From: Lamellibrachia satsuma
Lineage: Eukaryota; Annelida; Polychaeta; Sabellida; Siboglinidae
Length of the DNA: 64,000 nt
Direction: 5' to 3'
Assembly: GCA_033239005.1 (NCBI GenBank)
Contig: BSQZ01000002.1
Location: 4,527,001 to 4,591,000, forward strand
The position numbers and the translations under genes were made by a program. The notes beneath the pieces were generated by a model. That model was not told the DNA's origin and did not search any database. It saw nothing but the letters and a program-made list of their open reading frames with translations. Each line of letters starts with the position of its first letter. Positions within the stretch are counted from its first letter, which is position 1. Shown here one piece after another: positions 51,669-61,719 of the stretch.

Positions 51669-52224
51669 GTTGGTGTCTCTATGTATGTTCAACAGAGCTT
51701 TAGTGACATGCTTGGTCACTCGTTTAGCGACACAAACTGTTCTCTGGTGTCATGTAACCATGTTGGTGGTCACCACATGGCAACAGTTCCAGAAAGATTC
51801 CATGAAGGTCTCTCTCCGTTCATCGCTAGATACCTCTCCCTGTGGGCAGTCAGTGTTACCGACAGACAGGACGGTTGTCATTGTTGGCATGGCCATGGCG
51901 TTAACTGGCATGCCTTTCATTTCCTTGCCACAATGCATCAGAATCCAAATCTCAAGCCACAGCATTCACGGACATTTATATTTGCTGCACGAGGCACTTG
52001 AGAGACACTGAAAGACGGATCAATACTCACTGTAGGCAGACAGACATGGTGGACGGCATGCCAAGAACACATCGGACGACAGGCTGCCTGGTAATGTGCC
52101 ACACCTACACCACACCAGGTCTAATTCATATAATGTGGTCAGCTTAACCTAAACTGCATATATGTTTTATCCGACTAATCCAAGAAGAATGAGAATTGAT
52201 TAATGTTGGTTGTTTTCACCATGG

Positions 52225-52400
52225 TGGTGAACATGACATAATGATAATAACAATATTGATTTTATATACAGCCATATCCATAAAAATTCACAGCGCTGTA
52301 CACAAAACTAACGCATAAATACTACAAATAAAAACAAATTTAAATATAAGAATAAATCAATTGAGATAATACAGAGCTCTGTATGAACATTAGTAGATTA
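52225..52400 (-). mobile_element. LINE/SINE 3' tail fragment
   Basis: On the minus strand 'gtacagcgctgtgaattttt' and 'atggatatggctgtatataa' form a tail of the 'gcgctatataaa' type common to many animal LINE/SINE 3' ends. It is followed by an AT-rich tail. Confidence 0.45.
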
Positions 52401-53189
52401 AAGCAAGTTGGCTTGGTACAGCATATACCCATTGGCGTAGTATAGTGTCATGTCATTGTTTCCCAGGGATTAATACCATTGCAAACTTGTAATTAAAGTT
52501 TAATCATAGTGAATCTTATAGATAATAGAAATATCATGTCTTCACAAATGCAGCTTCTAACATCATATCAATAACATTAAACCTGTAATGTTATTATTAT
52601 GAAACAAAAATTATCCGAAGAAGATGACTAAAATGCGGACAAATGGTTTTGTTATTGCCTGAACTGGTTTCCTGTGTTTGCTGCCATAATGACCAGAGCT
52701 GCCACTGCCTGCAGGCGGTGGCAGTGTCCATTGGTCAGTGTTACGTAATTCTGACCAAACTGTATCAGACAGATTTGTGTTCGGCCGATGCTGGTCACGA
52801 CCGTTATGATGATTAGTTGCTATGGTCACTAAGTCAAACACAGAGTTACGTGTAGGCTATCGGAAGATGCTACAGATGGGGTTGGTCAGTTCATGCCCTA
52901 CCACATTGTTTATTTCTTTTGGTGCCCCCCCCCCCCGGGTATGACCCCTACAATGGTGCAGTCACATGATGCCCTGTTCATCTGATGCTGGACTGGCTCT
53001 GTCTAACTTCCCAACCATGGGTCATCAATGCAGCCCTCTTCCCTCGCACGGAGGCACGAGGTCACAACAACAACAATACTTTATTGTCCCATGGAGGGAA
53101 ATTTGTGTGCAGCGTTCATAAAATAAAATATGTAATTAAGGTTCCAACAAATCTCCTCCAGTCGGCATTGTTTTGATGCTAGATGAGAG

Positions 53190-53930
53190 GGGAGCAGTGG
53201 TCTGAGTGGGGAGCAGTGGTCTGAGTGGGGAGCTGTGGTCTGAGTGGGGAGTGGTGGTCTGAGTGGGGAGTGGTGGTCTGAGTGGGGAGCTGTGGTCTGA
53301 GTGGGGAGCTGTGGTCTGAGTGGGGAGTGGTGGTCTGAGTGGGGAGCTGTGGTCTGAGTGGGGAGTGGTGGTCTGACTGGGGAGCAGTGGTCTGAGTGGG
53401 GAGCTGTGGTCTGAGTGGGGAGTGGTGGTCTGACTGGGGAGCAATGGTCTGAGTGGGGAGCGGTGGTCTGAGTGGGGAGCGGTGGTCTGAGTGGGGAGCG
53501 GTGGTCTGAGTGGGGAGCGGTGGTCTGAGTATGGAGCAGTGGGCTGAGTGGGGAGCTGTGGTCTGAGTGGCGAGCTGTGGTCTGAGTGGGGAGCTGTGGT
53601 CTGAGTGGGAAGCTGTTGTCTGAGTGGGGAGCTGTGGTCTGAGTGGGGAGTGGTGGTCTGAATAGGGAGATATGGTCTGAGTAGGGAGTGGTGGTCTGAG
53701 TGGGGAGCGGTGGTCTGAGTGGGGAGCGGTGGTCTGAGTGGAGAGCGGTGGTCTGAGTATGGAGCGGTGGTCTGAGTGGGGAGCGGTGGTCTGAGTTGGG
53801 AGAGGTAGTCTGAGTTGGGAGAGGTAGTCTGAGTTGGGAGCGGTGGTCTGAGTGGAGAGTGGTGGTCTGAATGGGAAGCGGTGGTCTGAGTGGGGAGCAG
53901 TGGTCTGAGTGGGGAGCGATGGTAAAGAGA
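53190..53930 (+). repeat. 19-bp minisatellite, about 39 copies
   Basis: The unit is 'ggtctgagtggggagcggt' with variants (agctgt, agtggt, agcagt). Higher-order blocks of several units recur. Three units span 57 bp, so long stop-free frames occur on the minus strand (276 and 279 codons, repeats of PLPTQTTAPHSDH); these are artefacts. The unit resembles the box-A head of the SINE at 54916-55310 and joins a SINE tail at 53930. Confidence 0.95.
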
Positions 53931-54045
53931 CAGTGAAAGCTGTTGGTCCCTTCTGTCTAGTGTCACGGGAAGGAAAAGGTCCAGGCAGGGAAATTGAAAA
54001 AACCTGTGATGGACTCACTGACTCTAGAGAACGACACTCTTAAAT
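53931..54045 (+). mobile_element. SINE tail adjoining the 19-bp array
   Basis: 'ctgttggtcccttctgtcta' and 'gtgtcacgggaagg' match 'ccattggtcccttctatctg' and 'gtgtctatgccagggg' in the SINE at 54916-55310. The box-B head is missing and the 19-bp array stands in its place. Confidence 0.65.
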
Positions 54046-54089
54046 AAACCCATAACGCAATATCCTAGTTGGACTTTGCTGACTAATTA

Positions 54090-54349
54090 TCCATATCCAG
54101 AATCATTCCATATCTTCTCAGCCAGCTTCATGTCTTCTTCCACAGCTCTTCACCAGGTGTCCAGTGGTCTGCCACTTCTTTTTCTAGGTGGTGTCCATTT
54201 CGGAGTGGCAGGTGGAAGACTATTCCTGTCCATCCGGAGAACATGCCATCTCCACTTTTCTGCATCACCTCATTGAGGATGTTGGTGCATTTCGAGATTT
54301 TCGTTGTTGGTAATTTGCTCCACATCTTAATACCTATAGTGGCGTCCAT
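54090..54349 (-). pseudogene. LINE ORF2 3'-terminal fragment (RTE-like)
   Basis: Minus-strand frames read MQKWRWHVLRMDRNSLP, then PATPKWTPPRKRSGRPLDTW, a stop, then AVEEDMKLAEK. This is the tail 'KWRWxGHVLRMxxxRLPxxALxWTPxGxRxRGRPxxTW' of RTE-like LINEs. A frameshift and stop inactivate it. Confidence 0.75.
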
Positions 54350-54915
54350 TGGGTGGCATTTGTATTATAATTTTGTCACAATTTATGTTAGTTTAGCATA
54401 ATCATTAATGTGCATAATGTTACATGTAATATGCTGCTTTATATGCAAGAGCATAATATTATATAATGTGCAATTAATTATCATTGATTGACTTGACTGC
54501 GAGTGTGGATTTAGTGAACATTTTAATTTCCTGCATGCGTATTTACAAAATATTTACATATATAGTTACATGTAAGCTAACCCATTTACTGGTATGAACA
54601 ATATTCTGTTAACAATGTTCTTTAAGTTGTTGACTATTCACCATCTGTTTTTCGCAGATTTGTCAGCTCGTAAGACATGATCACCTAATTCTGTTATTAA
54701 CAGGTGCAAAGTCTGATTGTCTTGTCATAAACTCATGTTGTACAGTATAATCTATGTTCTTATTGTGACATCATGGCCAAAAAAATTGTTTTAATAGTTT
54801 GGAGATATAAATGCAGCGAGGGTCGCCTAATAGGCGGATTAGAGCAGATGGGTTATGACTGGGTTATATCGATATCACTCAGAGGAGCCATGTAACTACA
54901 ATCAGTACAAAATGG

Positions 54916-55310
54916 TAGGGCGCAGTGGTCTAGGTGGTGGAGTGTAGGGCGCGGTGGTCTAGGTGGTAGAGTGTGGGACGCGGTGGTAGAGTGTGGGGCG
55001 CGGTGGTCTAGGTGGTAGAGTGTGGGGTGCGGTAGTCTAGGTGGTAGAGCATCAGACTTTTGGTTGAAAGGACTGGGGTTCGAAACTTAGGCAATTTCAT
55101 TCGCCCCACTTTGCCTGTGTCTTTTGGATGAGACACTAAGAGCCATTGGTCCCTTCTATCTGGTGTCTATGCCAGGGGAATTAAAAGATCCCACACAGGG
55201 GCCCAGGGGGTAAATGTGTAACTTACTGAGGACTCCATCTCTCATGTGGCACTGCAGAAGTGTCCGTGACGTGGCTCAATCAATTCTGCTAACCACCTGA
55301 ATTATAAAAT
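54916..55310 (+). mobile_element. tRNA-derived SINE with tandemly amplified 5' head
   Basis: Box B 'ggggttcgaaact' lies at 55075-55087. Upstream, a 29-bp box-A-bearing unit (core 'gcggtggtctaggtggtaga') is repeated about 4-5 times from 54916. Downstream is the body 'gagacactaagagccattgg', 'cccacacaggggccc' and a 3' part to about 55310. The box A core TGGTCTAGGTGG fits the pol III consensus. Confidence 0.75.
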
Positions 55311-55439
55311 ACAATAAATATTAAAATAAGTTATAGTTTCTGTAAGTAGAAGTGCTATAAAGCAGTTGATAATCGATAAGCACTTCCAGTTGTAAACAGT
55401 TGGATTGGTACACTGGGGAGCTATGGAGGATAAGCAAGT

Positions 55440-55790
55440 TTAAACAGGAGACTGGGTAACTAACCTTGCCAAACAATTTTGCACACGTTGAAGTTTCAAG
55501 ATGTCCGTGAGAGCAATATTATAATAACAGGAATTGCAGTAGTCAAGTCTACTGATAACAAGAGCAGTTGCAATAGTTTTGGCGACAGCAAAAGACATAT
55601 ACTGGCAAATACGACTGTGTTTTATTTGCATTTAAATTTGCTGCCAGTCATCCAGTGGAATATATTCCGGAAACAATCGCTGAGTTGGTTTAAGAAACAA
55701 TTTATAGCCAATGAAAAGTAAATCTGTGTATCATCTGCATATAGGTGGTGGTCCAAGTTGTGAGTTTGAATGACTGAGCTTAGTGGAGTA
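55440..55790 (-). pseudogene. LINE reverse transcriptase fragment (CR1/L2/jockey-like)
   Basis: On the minus strand, HNLDHHLYADDTQIYFSL (catalytic YADD at about 55730) is followed by stops. In another frame it continues VISRLDYCNSCYYNIALTDI, then LKLQRVQNCLARLVTQ. The order is correct for a non-LTR RT palm followed by thumb, with a deletion between the two parts. Confidence 0.8.
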
Positions 55791-56040
55791 TCTGGTGATT
55801 AAAAGTGGAAATGCCACCTGTCGGCTAGTGGGGGTGGTGATTGGCACGGACAGTAAAAGATCTTGACGGAAATGTCACCAGGATGACGTGGACTGTTGGG
55901 CAACTGACAAGTTAATCCTCTACTGTCTGCTGCTCTGGCTCTGTTTCATTTGTCAGGGCAGCATCCAAACCACGGTCGATTAAATGCCTTATGTGTATGT
56001 GTGTGTACATGTTGTTGACGCTAACCTCTTTCCCTGAAGT

Positions 56041-56398
56041 CCAGGGTGAGGCTGGCACTGATACCGGGTGAGGCTGGCACTGATACCGGGTGAGGCTGGC
56101 ATTGCTACCGGGTGAGGCTGGCATTGCTACCGGGTGAGGCTGGCATTGCTACCGGGTGAGGCTGGCATTGCTACTGGGTAAGGCTGGCATTGCTACCGGG
56201 TGAGGCTGGCATTGCTACCGGGTGAGGCTGGCATTGCTACCGGGTGAGGCTGGCATTGCTACCGGGTGAGGCTGGCATTGCTACCGGGTGAGGCTGGCAT
56301 TGCTACTGGGTGAGGCTGGCATTGCTACCGGGTGAGGCTGGCATTGCTACCGGGTGAGGCTGGCACTGATACCGGGTGAGGCTGGCACTGATACCAGT
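56041..56398 (+). repeat. 22-bp minisatellite, about 16 copies
   Basis: The unit is 'ggtgaggctggcattgctac' plus 'cg'; terminal copies carry 'cactgatac'. Periodic ORFs across it are artefacts. Confidence 0.93.
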
Positions 56399-56689
56399 CA
56401 TCAATTTGTGTTTTCCTTCTTCTTCCATCCCTCGCTCTCGTTCTCCCCCCTCCCCCACTCCCGCCAAATCTCCCTTCATGCAGTCATCCCATCTCAATCT
56501 CGGTGTTCCTCTTCTGCTTCTCTATTCTCAGCAAGTCTGCTCTCTTCATCAACCATTCATTCCTTCTGTACACACCATGCATGCATGCTTGCGCATGCAT
56601 GCATCAATGATATATATACAGCGCCAGTATCTGCCGTAGCGCTCATGATGTTTACTCCATTATCAGAGCAGTTTTTTACACCAGCGCCT

Positions 56690-56805
56690 ATGTGGGTTTT
56701 TGTACAACGTGACCATTGGCGTTGTGAGTCCACGACAGGCTTTCCCACTTCCCTAGAATTTAAGGGACCAGCGGCTTTTAGTGTCTCCTAAAGACATCGG
56801 CAGTG
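56690..56805 (-). mobile_element. SINE tail fragment, minus strand
   Basis: On the minus strand 'gagacactaaaagccgctgg' then 'tcccttaaattctagggaag' matches the SINE body at 55130-55190. Truncated. Confidence 0.55.
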
Positions 56806-56999
56806 TGGGTGAACGAAATTGCCCAAGTTTCAAAACGAAAGCACCCTGCTCCCCCCAACTGACAGTCCGGCCCCCAGGGTAGGTTATTGGTAGGTAGGAC
56901 GGCTGGGAGGCTAATGGGTAGCTAGTGGGTAGGCGTGTGGAAAGCATCCGTGTCAACCTTTGAAAGCACAGGTTTGTAGTTGCAAATCATTAGTGACAT

Positions 57000-57920
57000 T
57001 TAAATTTCCAGACAGTGTCCAAAAAAGCATGCAGCTACTGTGGTGGCACCGAATTGTTGCTTTTGTTGGCAGTACCAAAATAACCTTCTGGGTAATTTAT
57101 TGAAAAAGTTGTAAATGTCATATGTGATCGATTAAAGCAGGAGACCGTAATGTGGACGCATCAAGATGAGCAAACTAAAGAAAATTTGTTTTCTTGCAAT
57201 CCCGTCCGAAATGATGTTAGAATGTTCACTAGCTCCTCACTTTGATATACACACCAACACGACATATACTTCAACATTTTCTGTGTCTATTCAGTCAGGT
57301 TTGTAGAGGTGTTGGATGGATTCTCAGTCAGCTGGCTGACGGTTTCATTAGTTATAACCACAGTTTTTCACAGTGACCATTTTAAATAGAAGTGCCATTC
57401 ATTTGAAGCAAGTCACGATTATCTTTGTAATAAAATTATTAGATTATGACAGCAAAAATGCAATTATGATTCATATAATCATCACACAGCGATAAACTCA
57501 TAAGTAATTTTGAAGCTCTTTCAATGGGGCACTGACAAACCGAAAAAATTTAATATGCCAAATGCAGCATTTGGTCGGTCGGATACCAGGGGACACATAC
57601 GTTGACGTTTGACTTCGTGTTTTCAAGTAAAGCTGTCTTCTGCGTTGAAATATCATGTGATTGACATAGTCGTTACCAAGGCATTTCTTTCTAAGCTGTA
57701 TTCAGTGTTGCCTGGAGCAGGCAGCTGTTGATCTGTCTCACCAAGAGGAGAGACATATGTTCACCTGCCTTTGTCTTAGACATGACAGCGGATAACAAAC
57801 ATAATTAATCATTTACACTGCATGCTACATTTCCCCTGCGTGTTTGGCTGCTGAATATAAATATATGATTACCAGCGGGGACTCTGATTCTGGGATGATT
57901 TCTAGGAATTTGATATTTCT
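57000..57920. other. Intronic stretch, no gene recognised
   Basis: AT-rich sequence without recognised exons or repeats. Confidence 0.45.
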
Positions 57921-57925
57921 GTCCT

Positions 57926-58105
57926 TGTCGAGGAATGATGTCCCATACAAATCTGTGTTCAAGTAGAATGATGTCCCATACAAATCTCTGTTCAAGTAGA
58001 ATGATGTCCCATACAAATCTGTGTTCAAGTAGAATGATGTCCCACACAAATCTGTGTTCAAGTAGAATGATGTCCCATGCAAATCTGTGTTCAAGTAGAA
58101 TGCAT
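57926..58105 (+). repeat. 33-bp tandem repeat, about 5 copies
   Basis: The unit is 'agaatgatgtcccatacaaa' plus 'tctgtgttcaagt'. It keeps frames open on both strands (SSRMMSHTNLC). Confidence 0.92.
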
Positions 58106-58927
58106 GGCTTGACCTGATTATATTACCTATTTGATTAATGGTAAGCAGCCAGAAATCAGAGGTTAGGCTTCCGAAAATTAATATAGTGCCTAAAAATATG
58201 CAATTAAACCGATTTGGCAATTTTAGTTGCCAAGAAGTAACTGTATTCAGCCAGCAAGGTTGGAACATAGTAGGTATTTAGGGGTGACACTCCTGAAACA
58301 CTGGTAGGCACATTAATATTTTGCTAAAAAATAGCCAGTGTTGAGGGTAGGCGTGTTTGCGACATGATTAAAAGAGCTGCATGAACGTGATTTTGACGAA
58401 ACTTGTTCAGAATATCAAAGACATGATGCCAGGGGCTGAGAATTTTTTTCATAATTTTTGATGGTCTAGTTTTCTTATAATCAAACAAAACACTACAACA
58501 GTGCACCATGGTCTGGCCTCTGTAGATAGAACGGTTTCACTTTTTGCAGTTGCACAATGTGGCACAAAGTTGATGATGTTTGGTATTCGAATCCATATAT
58601 ATTTTTTTTATTTCAGTATAACATTTTTCTTTTCATATCTGGCCCGTTGTATTCCTGTACCAGTCGAGGGCTGCCTTCTACGAGGCTACATAATATACTT
58701 AGACATGAAACAAAATCCGGTAGGTTGTCTTTTGAGCTTATATTTCTGTGATGAACACAAGAAAATATGTACTTGATCATAATTTTTCTGTATTCCTCCC
58801 AAAATCCGTATTGTATACGGTAAATCCCTACATTGTATCTGAATTTCTCACTGTTAAAAAAAATCCAGTTAGATTATTCAGTACTGACCTAAATTATAAA
58901 ACACTGTTGATGAAACACAGTGTTAAT

Positions 58928-59360
58928 AGGGGTCATTCACAATTAGTTAAAATAACTAATCCACAAACACCCTCTCTGAATTAGTACTTTAAAATGTTGA
59001 TAATTTTCAGATTGAAAAACATTGATGTAACAATGTTATGACAGTGCGTTTATAGAACATACAGTAATAACCATCAGAATGTGTTGAAGACCATTTATCT
59101 CTGATAATTATGTCAAACCTTTGTGTGTCTTATTGATAACTGAAGTAGTAAATTTCCAAGGTGTCCGACTAAGTTACAGCACCGCATGGTGAAGGTTACA
59201 CAATTTTAAACAATAATAGTTCCATAACAGTTCACTGCGTGGTGCTGTATGATGCAATGGTGATCATGACATTTTTAAATTTAATACCCAGGCCTTGAGC
59301 CCTCCCCCTTAGTAGGTTTCTAAGAATAAGTAAATGTCAAGAATTGTGAATGGCCCCTTA
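58928..59360. mobile_element. MITE with 'aggggtcattcacaatt' ends and a nested palindromic repeat
   Basis: Left 'aggggtcattcacaattag' and right 'gaattgtgaatggccccttag' are inverted. The interior (59165-59260) holds another inverted pair: 'cagcaccgcatggtgaagg' and 'ttcactgcgtggtgctgta'. Same family as 27172-27352. Confidence 0.65.
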
Positions 59361-59889
59361 GATTATTAGCTGGATTGAATCCAGGGCAGAATGACGTTTT
59401 CTGTCTTGGCTTGCCGTATAGTTAACCAAAGAATGTGATAATGATGATAGAAGCAGGCTTGCAAATGACATAATATAGTCCCCGTGACAATATTCATGTG
59501 AATTACCATTACAGATTGATCAGGATTTTCACTGTTAATTCAATGAATACTTGCCAGAATCTGTCAGGCGGCCAATTGCGGCTTAGTGCTGGGATTAAGC
59601 TGTTAATTATTAAGATGTTAATCCCGGTGATTTGGGGTGAGGTCGCTGTTCAGCACTGCATAGTGGCATGAAGCTGACTGGTCATATGTTGTGCAGTATT
59701 ATATTATCATTCTTATTACTAGCAAAAATATCCATCTTCTGAACGGGATACCTTTCACTCTCCCCAACAGTGGCACCACTCAGCATATCACTGCTGCTAA
59801 AATTTGATTACAAATTCAGATGTGATGAAATGGTATTAGGGATTGGTTGGCTGGGTAACGCCATTATTGTTTACGGCTTGTTATATCAT

Positions 59890-60168
59890 TACATCTGTGC
59901 AGTGGACGGTTTACGTAACTTGGAACAGTCCTAGAAATCATGCATGGTGTTGTGAACAATTGTACGTAACTTGGAACAGTTATAGAAATCATGCATAGTG
60001 TTGTGAAAAATTGTACATATATCAACTTGGAACAGTCATAGAAACCAAGCATGCTGTTGTAAATAATTGTACGTAACTTGGAACAGTCCTAGAAACCATG
60101 CAGTGTTGTGAACAATTGTATGTAACTTGGAACAGTTGTAGAAACCATGCATAGCATTGTGAATCGCT
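59890..60168 (+). repeat. About 51-bp tandem repeat, 5 copies
   Basis: The unit is 'gtaacttggaacagtcctag', 'aaatcatgcatggtgttgtg' and 'aacaattgtac'. Copies differ by small indels. Confidence 0.88.
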
Positions 60169-60239
60169 GGGAGATTCCCGGAAATCTATCAAATCTCCTG
60201 GTCTCCCACTAGGGAGAACAAATCTCCTCAATGTCTAAG

Positions 60240-61600
60240 GTTAAGGAAACAAAAAAAAAATTTTTGTGGCCTCAGCTAACAAAAAATCATCAATCCCTCC
60301 TTTTACTCATGCCCACAACAACAGCAAGGGTTATAGTTTGGCACAGACTGGATGACGGAGGCTTTGCTAAACAGTGTCCTTGTGTCTTGCTTGTTGCATT
60401 AAATGAACATCCCCCAACGTCACTCATCGATATACAATCCAGTAAATATCCATTTAGGTAATTCCAACCAATGCTTCTCCACTTTATTGTTTTATTTAAT
60501 TCACATGTTTGATAATTGTTACAATCGGAGCACATTATGAAGGAAAAGGCTTATTTAAAAAAATAGGTTTTACAAATAAAAAATGCCTCCTTTGCCTATT
60601 GGTAGGTTCTCATATGCCTCCATGAGTTACCGCCTCCGTCACCCAAAATCACAAACTTTGAAGAAAAGAAAATGATTCATTCTAGCCCTGCCACTAAATA
60701 TTATATTAGTTGCATTTAAAACAATATCTAGGCTACTGCCAGTCACTTAAGGGATTTTTGTTATACAGTAATATAGATTTTATTTTATAATTACTAGTCC
60801 AGAAAGAATGTTTCTAATGTTACAATGTTTATATTAACATGTCAGTGTACCATTTGATAGTACAATATATTTGGAACTAAAGCTGATCTAGTGTAATTTT
60901 TATGTGTGGCGAGGATGTGAAATACTCCAATTTGCAGACACTTCTCTGAGACCCTGAGAGTCTCCAATTTATGCATAAATCTCCTGCATTTACATTTCTG
61001 AAACTTAACATATATGCATATAGAAGCTGGATTATAGCAGCATTATTCATTCATCATGGCTGCAAAAACTACACTTTTAATAAGGGAAGACAATCATGAA
61101 AGTTGACAAAAAAACACTGGTATTAGGACATTTCCTCATGAGCCATTGCATCATATGACATTTTGTTGCTTGACCTCTGAGCAGAGTGTGCCCAAATGTG
61201 ACTCCCTGCCTAAATATCACATGACAAAATGTCTCCTGATGAAATGTCTTGTGATGTGGTAATTATGTTGACTGAACAAATGTCTTTTGACGGAGTTTGT
61301 TCAAGCCAGTGGATACAGGCTAGTTGATGATTTCATCTGTGCCTTATGTAAATATGAGTTAGGATGTTGAGTCGCTGAACTTTGGTCTCGATCAGTGCAG
61401 TTCACCAGAGTCAGAGCAAGGTCTATATGGTTTGAATAATTGCCATGTCATCCTCCAAATGATGTCCTCCCTCTGGACAAAAAAACTCTCTGTACATAAT
61501 CCCTCTGTACAATACCCATCAGTTTAATACAAATAGACAAAAGCCATTATAATGAAATAAGCGAAATTGGATTTTTTATTGTTTGGGTTAGATTTTGTAC
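60240..61600. other. Intronic stretch with scattered short motifs
   Basis: No gene recognised. 61120-61285 has repeated 'gacattttgt'/'acaaaatgtc' motifs in both orientations, perhaps a degraded inverted-repeat element. Confidence 0.4.
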
Positions 61601-61609
61601 TTTAACTGT

Positions 61610-61705
61610 TGAACTCTCAATAAACCAATGGCTTCCTTGTCCACTTGCCATTTGGGTTTTGCACTGGATGGCAGTCTGGTTAAATCTTGTTAAACTTAAA
61701 GACAG
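61610..61705 (+). mobile_element. LINE 3' UTR fragment
   Basis: 'ccaatggcttccttgtccac' and 'gttaaatcttgttaaa' match in reverse the region just 3' of the LINE at 1030-2430 (positions 1040-1110). Same LINE family, plus strand. Confidence 0.65.
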
Positions 61706-61719
61706 GTGCAATAGTGAGA

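Noticed and set aside
51645..52011. Two overlapping ORFs of 113-118 codons
   Set aside because: Different frames of the same stretch, no recognised domain, no splice borders, beside a minisatellite.
53136..54018. Two long minus-strand ORFs (276 and 279 codons) rich in PTQTTAPHSDH
   Set aside because: They are frames through a 19-bp minisatellite; three units make a 57-bp in-frame period, so stop-free frames arise by chance.
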